From NCBI RefSeq assembly GCF_004786095.1, contig NZ_RHPJ01000002.1, forward strand, positions 682,001-746,000: 64,000 bases of DNA. The letters run 5' to 3'. Below the pieces are notes generated by a model. The model had not been told where the DNA came from and ran no database searches. It worked only from the letters and a program-made list of their open reading frames with translations. Numbering within the stretch: the stretch's first letter is position 1; every line of letters starts with the position of its first letter. The stretch is from Serinibacter arcticus. Its GTDB lineage: Bacteria; Actinomycetota; Actinomycetes; Actinomycetales; Beutenbergiaceae. The position numbers and the translations under genes are program-made. This document shows positions 8,671 to 16,334 of the stretch, in pieces.

Positions 8671-9905
8671 GCGGCTCCCCGGTAGGTGTCGGTCGCGGCC
8701 TCGACGCCCCCGCCCGCCGGGGCGGCGAAGCCGAAGCGTCGCAGCACCTGCTCGAGCGCGGCGAGCGTGGTCACGACGGCGTCCTGGCGGGCGTTGTAGC
8801 CCATCGTCCCGATCCGCCAGACCCGCCCGTGCAGCGGTCCGAACGACGTGCCGATCTCGATGCCGAAGTCCGTCAGCAGCGCGGCGCGCGCGACGTCGCC
8901 GGGGACGCCGTCGGGGATCTCGACGGCGACGACGTTGCTCATCTTGTGCGCGACGTCCCCGAACACGGTCAGCCCCAGCGCCCGGACACCGGCCAGCATC
9001 GCCTCGCCGGCGAGCGCGTGGCGCGCGATGACGGCGTCGCGACCCTCGAGCGCGATGACGCGCGCGCACTCGCGCGCCGCGTAGAGCATGGACGTCGCCT
9101 CGGTGTGGTGGTTCAGCCGACGCGGCCCCCAGTAGTCCAGGATCATGCCGACGTCGAGGTAGTTGGAGCGGATGAAGTCGACGGCGACCGGGTCCCCCTC
9201 CTCGCGGATGCCCGCCTCGATACGGGCACGGCTGCGCACCACCTCCACCGCGCGGTCCGACATCACGAGCGGCGAGGAGCCCGACGGGCCGCCGAGGCAC
9301 TTCTGCAGGCCGGCCGTCGCGGCGTCCAGGCCCCACGCGTCCGCCTCGAACGGGTTGCCGCCGAGCGAGGCCGTGGCGTCGGAGTAGAACAGCACGCCGT
9401 GCCGCCGGCAGATCTCGCCGATCTCCTCCAGCGGCTGCAGCATCGTGGTCGAGGTGTCGCCCTGCACCAGCGCGAGCAGCGTCGGGCGCACGCGCGTGAT
9501 CGCCTCCTCGATCGCCGACGGCGCGAACACCTGACCCCACGCCGTCTCGATCGTGTGCACCTCCGCCATGGCGCGTTCGGCGATCTCGGCCAGCAGGTGC
9601 CCGAAGCGGCCGAAGATCGGCACGAGCACGCGCTCACCGGGGCGCACGAGCGAGAGGACCGCGGCCTCGATGCCCGCGCGCGAGGTGCCGTCCACGAGGA
9701 CGCACGCGTCCGCCGTCGACGACCAGACGTTCCGGAAGAGGGCCTGCGTCTGCGTCATCGCCTCGGTCATGAACGGGTCGTACTGCCCGACCAGCCGGGC
9801 GGACATCGCGCGCAGCACGCCGGGGTAGGCGTCGACCGGGCCCGGGCCCATCAGCAGGCGGTGGGGCGGGTCGATCGGTCCGGGGACGTCGGTCAGCACG
9901 GTCAC
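8667..9905 (-). CDS. pucG: (S)-ureidoglycine-glyoxylate aminotransferase
   Basis: 412 residues, class V aminotransferase of the alanine-glyoxylate type. The PLP lysine is in AGLQKCLGGPSG, with YSDATASLGG (PLP-contacting Asp) before it and LMGPGPVDAYPGVL at the N-terminus. PucG transfers the amino group of ureidoglycine to glyoxylate, giving oxalurate (2-ureidoglyoxylate) and glycine, and is the step after allantoate hydrolysis. The neighbouring allantoinase and allantoate amidohydrolase support this over a plain serine- or alanine-glyoxylate aminotransferase. The start is the GTG at 9905, which overlaps the upstream stop as GTGA and has AGGAG about 6 nt upstream. Confidence 0.85.
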   Translation of the reverse strand: MTVLTDVPGPIDPPHRLLMGPGPVDAYPGVLRAMSARLVGQYDPFMTEAMTQTQALFRNVWSSTADACVLVDGTSRAGIEAAVLSLVRPGERVLVPIFGRFGHLLAEIAERAMAEVHTIETAWGQVFAPSAIEEAITRVRPTLLALVQGDTSTTMLQPLEEIGEICRRHGVLFYSDATASLGGNPFEADAWGLDAATAGLQKCLGGPSGSSPLVMSDRAVEVVRSRARIEAGIREEGDPVAVDFIRSNYLDVGMILDYWGPRRLNHHTEATSMLYAARECARVIALEGRDAVIARHALAGEAMLAGVRALGLTVFGDVAHKMSNVVAVEIPDGVPGDVARAALLTDFGIEIGTSFGPLHGRVWRIGTMGYNARQDAVVTTLAALEQVLRRFGFAAPAGGGVEAATDTYRGAA

Positions 9906-11533
9906 GACCGGCTCCTTCCGTGGTGCGGGGGTCGCGGCGGGGCCGGGACGGACGAGGGGTGGAGCAGGTCGGCCAGCCGCCGAGCCAGGCGCACGAGGGC
10001 GATGTCGGTCCCGGCGCGCGAGGTCAGGCAGACCCCGACCGGCGCCGGTCCGAGCTCGCTCGGCAGCGTCAGCAGCGGCAGCGAGACGGTGGGCAGGCCG
10101 GCGACCGAGGCCGGCGTCGTCATCCGCAGCGTGCGCGTGCGCACGTCGGCGACCCCGTCGCCCGTGGCGGTGCGCGACGGCGCGGGGCCGGGCACCGTCG
10201 GGGCGATCAGCACGGTCCCGGCCACGAGGCCGCGGAGGTGGTCGGCGCGGTCGGCGAGGTCGGTGCGCGCCTGCGCCTCGACCGCGGCGGTCACCTCGGC
10301 GGCGGCGCGCATCCGCTCGGCGACGGCGGCGCCGAGCGCGTGCGGGTGCGCGCGCACCCACTCCCCGTGGTTGCGCCAGGCCTCGGCGCCCTGCACGAGG
10401 CGGAAGGGGTCGGCGTAGCCCGCGAGGTCGCCGATGCTGACCAGATCGACCGGCGGGGCGTCCGGCAGCTCCTGGACGGCGGCCAGGAGCGCCTCGAAGG
10501 CCTCGGCCGTGGCGGGGTCGGCGGCCGCCAGCACCTCCTGCGGCACGGCGAGGCGCCACGGCAGCTCGACGCCCGACTCTCCGTAGACGCTCTCCGTCGA
10601 TTCTGAGCCGTCGTAGCTGAGGCACCAGTCGGCGATCCGCTGCAGCGTGTGGCCGTCGCGCGTCAGCCAGCCGACGGTGTCGAACGACTGCGCGAGCGGC
10701 AGCAGGCCCTGGCGCGGGACGAGCCCGTGCGTGGTCCGCAGGCCCCACAGCCCCTGGTAGGACGCGGGCACCCTGACCGAGCCCGCGGTGTCGGTCGCCA
10801 GGCCGATGTCGGCCTGGCCCGTGGCGACGGCGGAGGCCGGGCCGCTCGAGGAGCCGCCGGGCAGCGCGCCCGGGAGCGCACCGTTCGGCGGGGTGCCGTG
10901 GTGGGGGTTGTCCCCGGCGACCGAGTAGGCGAGCTCGTCCGTGCGGGCGATGCCGCGCAGCGACGCGCCCGCGCGCAGGAGGTCGACGACGGCGGGTGCG
11001 CTGGCGGGCTCGACGCGCGCGGTCTCGAGGTAGGTCGGGTTCCCGGCACCGATCCGGTAGCCCTTGAGCGCGAAGAGGTCCTTGACCGCGACGGTCCGGC
11101 CCGCGAGCGGGCCGTCCCACGAGCCCTGCCACAGCGGGTCGCCGACGCTGCGCCAGATCGAGCGGTCCAGGGCCTGGGCGCGCGGTGTGACGTGCGCGGC
11201 GGTGATGAGCCAGCGGCCCTCGATCCGCTCCCAGAGCTGGGTCTGCGTCCCCGTCCCGCCGATCGCGTATCGCGAGAGGGCCACGACGAGGGCGGCGTCC
11301 GGTCCGAGCCGACGGTGCTCGACGCGCTCGATCACGCGCTCCGGCACGCCGCCGCGCGTGCTGCGGAAGGAGCTGATGACGTCGTGGCCCACGAGGAGGC
11401 CCGCGGCGTCGGCGCGCATCGTCGCCGGTCCGGGCGCGAAGGCGGCGTCGAGCGCCTCGAGGTCGTCGGCGGCGATGGCTCGCTCGTAGTCCTCGAAGGC
11501 CGCCAGCAGATCGGGTGGCATCGATGCGGTCAC
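9902..11533 (-). CDS. Fusion of an AtzH/HpxZ-like (SnoaL-fold) domain with an AtzE/HpxY-like amidase
   Basis: 543 residues. Residues of about 5-130 match the DUF3225/AtzH type of small cone-fold domain (LLAAFEDYERAIAADDLEAL, then QTQLWERIEGRWLITAAHVT). From about 135 it is an amidase-signature enzyme with the triad Lys in VAVKDLFALKG, the cis-Ser in GGSSSGPASAVATG and the nucleophile Ser in DTAGSVRVPAS. In Klebsiella the separate proteins HpxY and HpxZ are encoded with oxamate amidohydrolase in the oxalurate branch of purine catabolism, so the fusion next to pucG suggests hydrolysis of oxalurate or a derivative; that is inference. GTG 11533 (GTGA overlap, GGAGAGG 8 nt upstream) is preferred; ATG 11521 is the alternative. 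Confidence 0.75.
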   Translation of the reverse strand: MTASMPPDLLAAFEDYERAIAADDLEALDAAFAPGPATMRADAAGLLVGHDVISSFRSTRGGVPERVIERVEHRRLGPDAALVVALSRYAIGGTGTQTQLWERIEGRWLITAAHVTPRAQALDRSIWRSVGDPLWQGSWDGPLAGRTVAVKDLFALKGYRIGAGNPTYLETARVEPASAPAVVDLLRAGASLRGIARTDELAYSVAGDNPHHGTPPNGALPGALPGGSSSGPASAVATGQADIGLATDTAGSVRVPASYQGLWGLRTTHGLVPRQGLLPLAQSFDTVGWLTRDGHTLQRIADWCLSYDGSESTESVYGESGVELPWRLAVPQEVLAAADPATAEAFEALLAAVQELPDAPPVDLVSIGDLAGYADPFRLVQGAEAWRNHGEWVRAHPHALGAAVAERMRAAAEVTAAVEAQARTDLADRADHLRGLVAGTVLIAPTVPGPAPSRTATGDGVADVRTRTLRMTTPASVAGLPTVSLPLLTLPSELGPAPVGVCLTSRAGTDIALVRLARRLADLLHPSSVPAPPRPPHHGRSRS

Positions 11534-12693
11534 GGACCCTGCCTCTCCTGCGGTGGTGCGGTGGCGACGCCGGCGTCGGCGTCGGCGGTGCTCGAGCCCT
11601 CGAAGTCTGCCTTGCGGATGCGCGCGTGCACCCCGCACACGAGGTCGACGACCTGCGAGACGTCGAAGTCGGTCGCGGCCGAGAGGTAGGCGTAGGCCAG
11701 GTGCTCGGCCATGCCGTAGCGGGCGCGCAGCAGCGCGATCGCGGCGCGCACGCAGCAGCGCAGCGCCTCGGCCAGGTCGGCGTCCATCCCGGTGGGCACG
11801 AGGTGCTCCGACGTCTCCACCAGGGGTCCGGTCAGCTCCCCGTAGGCCTCGCGCGCCTGAGCCGCGGGGATCACCTCGAGGCGGACGGTCGCGCGCAGGG
11901 ATGCCTCCAGCGCCGTCAGCGCGACCTCGCCGTCGCCCTGCGCGAAGTGCGGGTCGCCCACGTACGCCAGGGCACCCGGCACCTGGACGGGCAGGAGCAG
12001 CGACGTGCCCTCGACGAGCAGGTTGATGTCGATGTTCCCGCCGTGGGGTCCGGGCGGCACGGAGTGGTGGCGCTCGTCGCCCGCCGTCGCCACGCCCATG
12101 ATCCCGAGGAACGGGGCGAGCGGGAACGTCACGACGCGCGGGCCGCCGTCGACGAGCGGCAGGGCCCCGACGGGTACGCCGTCGCGCACCTGCACGGGCG
12201 TGAAGACGCTGACGGCGGCCGTGTCGGGATCGCGCGGGAGCTCGCCGGGCAGCGCGCCGCGCCCGTGCCGGTTGGAGATGACGCCGTAGGGCACGCGCGG
12301 CACGAGGCGCTCGACGCTCAGGCGCAGGAGGTCGCCGGGCAGGGCGCCCTCGACGTGCACGGGCCCGGTGACCACGTGCGGGCCGTCGTGCTCCGGGTCG
12401 CGCGCGAGGTGCGCGGTGATGGCGACGGCGTCGTCCAGCACCTCCTCGCGCGGCACCCCGTGACCGGCGAAGTACGCGACGGGGTCGGAGCCCTGGTCCG
12501 GCAGCAGCCCCTCGTGGCTGACGGTGTCGAACGTGACGCTCTCGCCCGAGGCGATGCGCAGCACGGGGTCGTCCGCCGCGCACGGGAGCCGGCCCCACAG
12601 GACGGTGGTCGGGGCCGCGGGGAGGTAGTGGTCGCCGGGGCGCTCACCCGTCCCGGGCTGCAGCACGGGACCCACCCCTCGCTCCGTGCTCAC
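11530..12693 (-). CDS. Acetamidase/formamidase family protein
   Basis: 387 residues of the FmdA/AmdA family, which hydrolyses short amides to acid and ammonia. Characteristic stretches are HGGNIDINLLVEGTSLLLPV and GDPHFAQGDGEVALTALE, where the Asp/His/Glu metal-type residues sit, plus ESVTFDTVSHEG near the N-terminus. Its place between allantoinase and the oxalurate-type amidase suggests it handles a small amide made in ureide breakdown, for example oxamate or formamide; the substrate is not shown by sequence. The GTG start overlaps the allantoinase stop as GTGA. The C-terminal 25 residues are Ser/Ala/Asp-rich and non-conserved. Confidence 0.8.
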   Translation of the reverse strand: MSTERGVGPVLQPGTGERPGDHYLPAAPTTVLWGRLPCAADDPVLRIASGESVTFDTVSHEGLLPDQGSDPVAYFAGHGVPREEVLDDAVAITAHLARDPEHDGPHVVTGPVHVEGALPGDLLRLSVERLVPRVPYGVISNRHGRGALPGELPRDPDTAAVSVFTPVQVRDGVPVGALPLVDGGPRVVTFPLAPFLGIMGVATAGDERHHSVPPGPHGGNIDINLLVEGTSLLLPVQVPGALAYVGDPHFAQGDGEVALTALEASLRATVRLEVIPAAQAREAYGELTGPLVETSEHLVPTGMDADLAEALRCCVRAAIALLRARYGMAEHLAYAYLSAATDFDVSQVVDLVCGVHARIRKADFEGSSTADADAGVATAPPQERQGP

Positions 12694-14027
12694 GCGGTGC
12701 CGCCGGCGAGGATCTCGCGTCCGGCGCGCGCCAGCACGCCGTCGCCGCGCCGCCACACCGGGACGCCGTGGACCCACGTCTGCTCGACGACCCCGTCGAG
12801 CACCTGGCCGTGCCACGGGCTCAGCTTCGTGCGGTACTCCAGGGTCGCCGCGTCGACCTCCCAGCGGGTCTCGGGCGCGAACGCGACGAGGTGGGCCGGG
12901 GCGCCGACCGCGATGCGTCCGGCAGCCTCGAGGCCGGCGATCCGCGCGGGCCCCGTGGTGAGCAGCGGGAGGAGGTCCTCCAGGGCCACTCCGCGCACGC
13001 GAGCCTGCGTCCAGAGCGCCGACAGGCCCGTCTGCACGCCCGAGATGCCGCCCCACGCGAGCCCGAGGTCGCCCCCGCCCTGCTCCTTCAGCGCGAGCGT
13101 CGAGGGGGAGTGGTCGCTGACGACAGCGTCGATCGTGCCGTCGAGCACGCCCTCCCACAGGAGGTCCTGGTTCGCCTGGTCGCGGATGGGCGGGCAGCAC
13201 TTGAACGCCGGTGACGCGTCCGGCACGTCCTCGGCCCGCAGCGTCAGGTAGTGCGGACAGGTCTCCACGGTCAGCCGCACGCCCTCCGCCCGCGCGGCGC
13301 GGACGGCGGGCAGCGTGCCGCCGTCGGACAGGTGCACGACGTGCGCGCGGGCCCCGGTGCGGCGCGCGGCCTCGATGACCCCGGCCACGGCGACGGCCTC
13401 GCTCGCCGGCGGCCGCGACGCGAGGAAGTCGGAGTAGCGCACACCGAGCGGACCGCCGGGGTGCAGGTGCCCGGGATCCTCTGCGTGCACGATGAGGAGG
13501 CCGTCGAACCCCGCGATCTCGGTGAGCGCCGCCTCGAGCTGCGCGGGTTCGAGGTGTCCGAACTCGTCGATGCCCGAGGGTGCGAGGAAGCACTTGAAGC
13601 CGACGACGCCGGCGGCGGCCAGCTCGCGCAGCGCGCCCAGGTTCTCGGGCACGGCGCCGCCCCAGTAGGCGACGTCGACGGCGAGCTTGCCCGCCGTCGC
13701 GGCGCGCTTGGCCGCCAGCGCGTCGGGCGTCGTCGTCACCGGCACGCTGTTGAGCGGCATGTCGACGACGGTGGTGACGCCGCCCGCCGCGGCTGCGGCC
13801 GTGCCGGTGGCGAAGCCCTCCCACTCGGTGCGGCCGGGCTCGTCGAGGTGCACGTGGCTGTCCACGAGACCGGGCAGGAGCACGTGCTCGGGCGGCAGGA
13901 CGACGTCGGCACCGCCGTCGAACTCCTCGATCGCGGCGATGCGGCCGCCCTCGAGGTGGATCGTGGCCGGGCGCGGCGGGCCGCCGAGGTGCACGCGCTG
14001 AGCTGCGACGGATCGCGGGGCTGTCAT
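12690..14027 (-). CDS. allB: Allantoinase
   Basis: 445 residues, cyclic amidohydrolase family. It opens the hydantoin ring of allantoin to allantoate. The binuclear metal site is visible: DSHVHLDEPGRTEWEG (two His and Asp), the carbamylated Lys in GFKCFLAPSG, HAED, VHLSDGG and SDHSP near 300. ETCPHYLTL and FKCCPPIRD are typical of AllB rather than dihydropyrimidinase. It is the first gene of the five-gene operon running down to allC. The ATG is 6 nt after a TACAGT hexamer with no Shine-Dalgarno sequence, so the mRNA is probably leaderless. Confidence 0.93.
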   Translation of the reverse strand: MTAPRSVAAQRVHLGGPPRPATIHLEGGRIAAIEEFDGGADVVLPPEHVLLPGLVDSHVHLDEPGRTEWEGFATGTAAAAAGGVTTVVDMPLNSVPVTTTPDALAAKRAATAGKLAVDVAYWGGAVPENLGALRELAAAGVVGFKCFLAPSGIDEFGHLEPAQLEAALTEIAGFDGLLIVHAEDPGHLHPGGPLGVRYSDFLASRPPASEAVAVAGVIEAARRTGARAHVVHLSDGGTLPAVRAARAEGVRLTVETCPHYLTLRAEDVPDASPAFKCCPPIRDQANQDLLWEGVLDGTIDAVVSDHSPSTLALKEQGGGDLGLAWGGISGVQTGLSALWTQARVRGVALEDLLPLLTTGPARIAGLEAAGRIAVGAPAHLVAFAPETRWEVDAATLEYRTKLSPWHGQVLDGVVEQTWVHGVPVWRRGDGVLARAGREILAGGTA

Positions 14028-14033
14028 CCCGCG

Positions 14034-14156
14034 ACTGTAGGAAGGTCGGGTTTCCCCCGGGTTACCGCCTCGTCTCCGACGGACACGTCACCGACCCGTC
14101 GCCGACCAACCCCGACGTGCTGCCGACACGGGGCCGTCACGGGCGGCGGCTACCGT
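14034..14156. promoter_or_regulatory. Divergent promoter region of the allB operon and uraD
   Basis: On the minus strand TACAGT (14034-14039) ends 6 nt before the allB ATG. On the plus strand TACCGT (14151-14156) ends 6 nt before the uraD GTG. Both fit -10 boxes of leaderless transcripts. No convincing -35 boxes and no clear operator palindrome were seen between them. Confidence 0.55.
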
Positions 14157-14162
14157 GGCCGC

Positions 14163-14666
14163 GTGCACATCGAGGAGTTCGACGAGCTGACGGCGGAGCG
14201 CGCGGCCGAGGTCGTGGGTGTCTGGGCGGCGGTGCCCGCCTGGGTGGACGCCGTCGTGGCCGGCCGGCCCTACGGTTCGCGAGCGGCGCTGACCGAGCGA
14301 GCGGCGGCGCTCGCGGCGACCTGGCGCGCGCCGGACCTCGACGCGGCGCTCGCGCACCACCCGCGCATCGGTGAACGGCCGCGCGGATCCGGCGCCGAGG
14401 CCGACGCCTCGCGCAGCGAGCAGTCCGCGATGGCCGGCGCCGAGCAGGACGTCACGGAGGCGATCGCGGCCGCCAACGCTGCCTACGAGGACCGGTTCGG
14501 CCGCGTGTTCCTCATCCGTGCGGCGGGGCGCTCGCCGCACGAGATGCTGGAGCAGGCGCGCCGCCGGCTCGCCAACGACGACGCGACCGAGGCCGCCGAG
14601 GCCCTGGACCAGCTCGCCCAGATCGCGGAGCTCCGGCTCGCGTCGAGCATCGAGGAGGACGCATGA
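14163..14666 (+). CDS. uraD: 2-oxo-4-hydroxy-4-carboxy-5-ureidoimidazoline (OHCU) decarboxylase
   Basis: 167 residues, all-helical OHCU decarboxylase domain. It converts OHCU to (S)-allantoin, the last step of urate oxidation. The active-site His lies in HHPRIGERPRG, followed by SRSEQSAMAG and NAAYEDRFGRVFLIRAAGRS, the conserved core. C-terminal LDQLAQIAELRL is also typical. The GTG at 14163 sits 6 nt after a TACCGT hexamer. Its stop overlaps the HIU hydrolase start as ATGA, consistent with the two consecutive enzymes being made together. Confidence 0.93.
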   Translation: MHIEEFDELTAERAAEVVGVWAAVPAWVDAVVAGRPYGSRAALTERAAALAATWRAPDLDAALAHHPRIGERPRGSGAEADASRSEQSAMAGAEQDVTEAIAAANAAYEDRFGRVFLIRAAGRSPHEMLEQARRRLANDDATEAAEALDQLAQIAELRLASSIEEDA

Positions 14667-15016
14667 GCACCGCGCCGGCCACCACCCACCTGACCACCCA
14701 CGTGCTGGACGCCTCGGCGGGGACCCCCGCCGTCGCCGTCCTCGCCGTCCTCTGGGCCGCCGGGGGCGAGGAGATCGCCCGCGCGAAGACCGACACCGAC
14801 GGCCGCGCCGCGCTCGGACCGGAGCGGCTGCCGGTGGGCACCTACGTGCTGACGTTCGCGACCGGTGCCTACTTCGCCCGCCGCGACGTCGAGACGTTCT
14901 ACCCCGAGGTGGCCGTGACGTTCGCCGTCGCCGACGCCCCGGACGGCTCGCTGCGCCACCACCACGTGCCGCTGCTGCTCAGCCCGTTCGCGTACAGCAC
15001 CTACCGCGGCAGCTGA
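14663..15016 (+). CDS. uraH: 5-hydroxyisourate hydrolase (transthyretin-like)
   Basis: 117 residues, full length for the family (also called PucM/HiuH). It hydrolyses 5-hydroxyisourate to OHCU. Signature elements are LTTHVLDASAGTPA at the N-terminus (active-site His), the conserved Arg region near KTDTDGRA, the HHHVPLLLSPF segment and the C-terminal YRGS. It is translationally coupled to uraD by ATGA and precedes the urate hydroxylase that makes its substrate. Confidence 0.95.
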   Translation: MSTAPATTHLTTHVLDASAGTPAVAVLAVLWAAGGEEIARAKTDTDGRAALGPERLPVGTYVLTFATGAYFARRDVETFYPEVAVTFAVADAPDGSLRHHHVPLLLSPFAYSTYRGS

Positions 15017-15088
15017 CGCCGAGCGGGCGAGCGCCGAGGCGGAACAGCCCCGAACCACCACCGAAACGGTCCCGTGACACGTCGTCCC

Positions 15089-15094
15089 TAGCGT
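15089..15094 (+). promoter_or_regulatory. -10 element of the urate hydroxylase gene
   Basis: TAGCGT is followed by 7 nt and then GTG at 15102. This spacing suits a leaderless mRNA and decides the start of the next gene: the earlier in-frame GTG at 15093 lies inside the -10 box. Confidence 0.55.
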
Positions 15095-15101
15095 GAGCCG
15101 G

Positions 15102-16334
15102 GTGAAGATCATCGTGGTGGGCGCGGGCATCGGGGGCACCAGTGCGGGCATCGCGCTGCAGCGGCTGGGTCACGAGGTCGTGATCTACGACCGGATGCGT
15201 GAGAACCGACCCGTCGGGGCCGCGCTCTCGCTGTGGTCCAACGGCGTCAAGGTGCTCAACTGGCTCGGACTGTCGCGGGAGGTCGCCGCGCTCGGCGGAC
15301 GCATGGAGACGATGTCCTACCGCGACGGCGCGGACGGCGAGACGTGGTGCCGGTTCCCGCTTGACCCGGTGGCGTCGGCGACGGGGCAGCGGCCGTACCC
15401 GGTGGCGCGCGCCGACCTCCAGGAGCTCCTGATGCGGACGTTCGGCACGGAGCGCATCCACCTCGGCAAGGAGGTCGTGGGGCTCGAGGACGACGGCGAG
15501 CGCGTGACCGCGCACTTCGCCGACGGGACGAGCGACATCGGTGACCTCCTGCTGGGCGCCGACGGCGCGCGCTCGCTCACGCGGGACTGGGTGAACCAGG
15601 GTGGGGCGCCGATCGAGCGGAGCTACTGCGGGTACACCAACTACAACGGGCTCGTCCCGGCCGATGCCCGGATCGGGCCGCTGACGGAGTGGACGACCTA
15701 CGTCGGTGAGGGCAAGCGGTGCGCGGTCATGCCCGTGGCGGGGGACCGGTTCTACTTCTGGTTCGACGTGCCGCAGCCGGCCGGTCTGCCCTACGACCGC
15801 ACCGAGGGCAAGCAGCCGCTCCTGGAGGCGTTCGACGGGTGGGACGCGCCGGGGGTGCGGACGCTCCTGGAGGCGATCGACCCGGCGTCCTCGCTCAACC
15901 GCGTGGAGATCTGGGACATCGACCCGTTCCACACGTGGGTGCGCGGCCGGGTCGCGATCCTCGGGGACGCCGCCCACAACACCTCGCCCGACATCGGTCA
16001 GGGCGCGTGCTCGGCGCTCGAGGACGCGTTCGCGCTCGGCATCCTGTTCGCCACGAACACCGAGGGGGTCGAGGACACGCTCCTGCGCTACCAGGCGGTG
16101 CGCAGCGAGCGTGCCGGGGACCTCGTGCTGCGAGCGCGCCGTCGCGGTGACGAGACGCACGCGTTCGACCCGGCCGTGACGCAGGCCTGGTACGACAGCC
16201 TGCGCACGCAGGACGGCGCCGGCATCATCCGCGGGATCGTCGGCAACATCGCGGGCAGCCCCGTCAACCTCGGCGGCGGGGTGCTGATCTCGTCAGCGCT
16301 CGGCGGGGGCGTCGACGCTCGGGACGGGTGCTGA
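15102..16334 (+). CDS. hpxO: FAD-dependent urate hydroxylase (HpxO-like)
   Basis: 410 residues, class A flavoprotein monooxygenase. It should hydroxylate urate to 5-hydroxyisourate with NADH, in place of a cofactor-free uricase. The Rossmann FAD motif VVGAGIGGTSAGIALQRLG is at residues 5-23, the DG motif is LLGADGARSLTRDW, and the second FAD motif is VAILGDAAHNTSPDIGQGAC. PVGAALSLWSNGVKVLNWLG follows the HpxO pattern. The 3-enzyme set hpxO, uraD, uraH supports this over other flavin hydroxylases. The last 42 bp overlap the tail of the convergent permease gene. The start GTG at 15102 follows the -10 box and gives the usual N-terminus directly before the FAD motif. Confidence 0.88.
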   Translation: MKIIVVGAGIGGTSAGIALQRLGHEVVIYDRMRENRPVGAALSLWSNGVKVLNWLGLSREVAALGGRMETMSYRDGADGETWCRFPLDPVASATGQRPYPVARADLQELLMRTFGTERIHLGKEVVGLEDDGERVTAHFADGTSDIGDLLLGADGARSLTRDWVNQGGAPIERSYCGYTNYNGLVPADARIGPLTEWTTYVGEGKRCAVMPVAGDRFYFWFDVPQPAGLPYDRTEGKQPLLEAFDGWDAPGVRTLLEAIDPASSLNRVEIWDIDPFHTWVRGRVAILGDAAHNTSPDIGQGACSALEDAFALGILFATNTEGVEDTLLRYQAVRSERAGDLVLRARRRGDETHAFDPAVTQAWYDSLRTQDGAGIIRGIVGNIAGSPVNLGGGVLISSALGGGVDARDGC

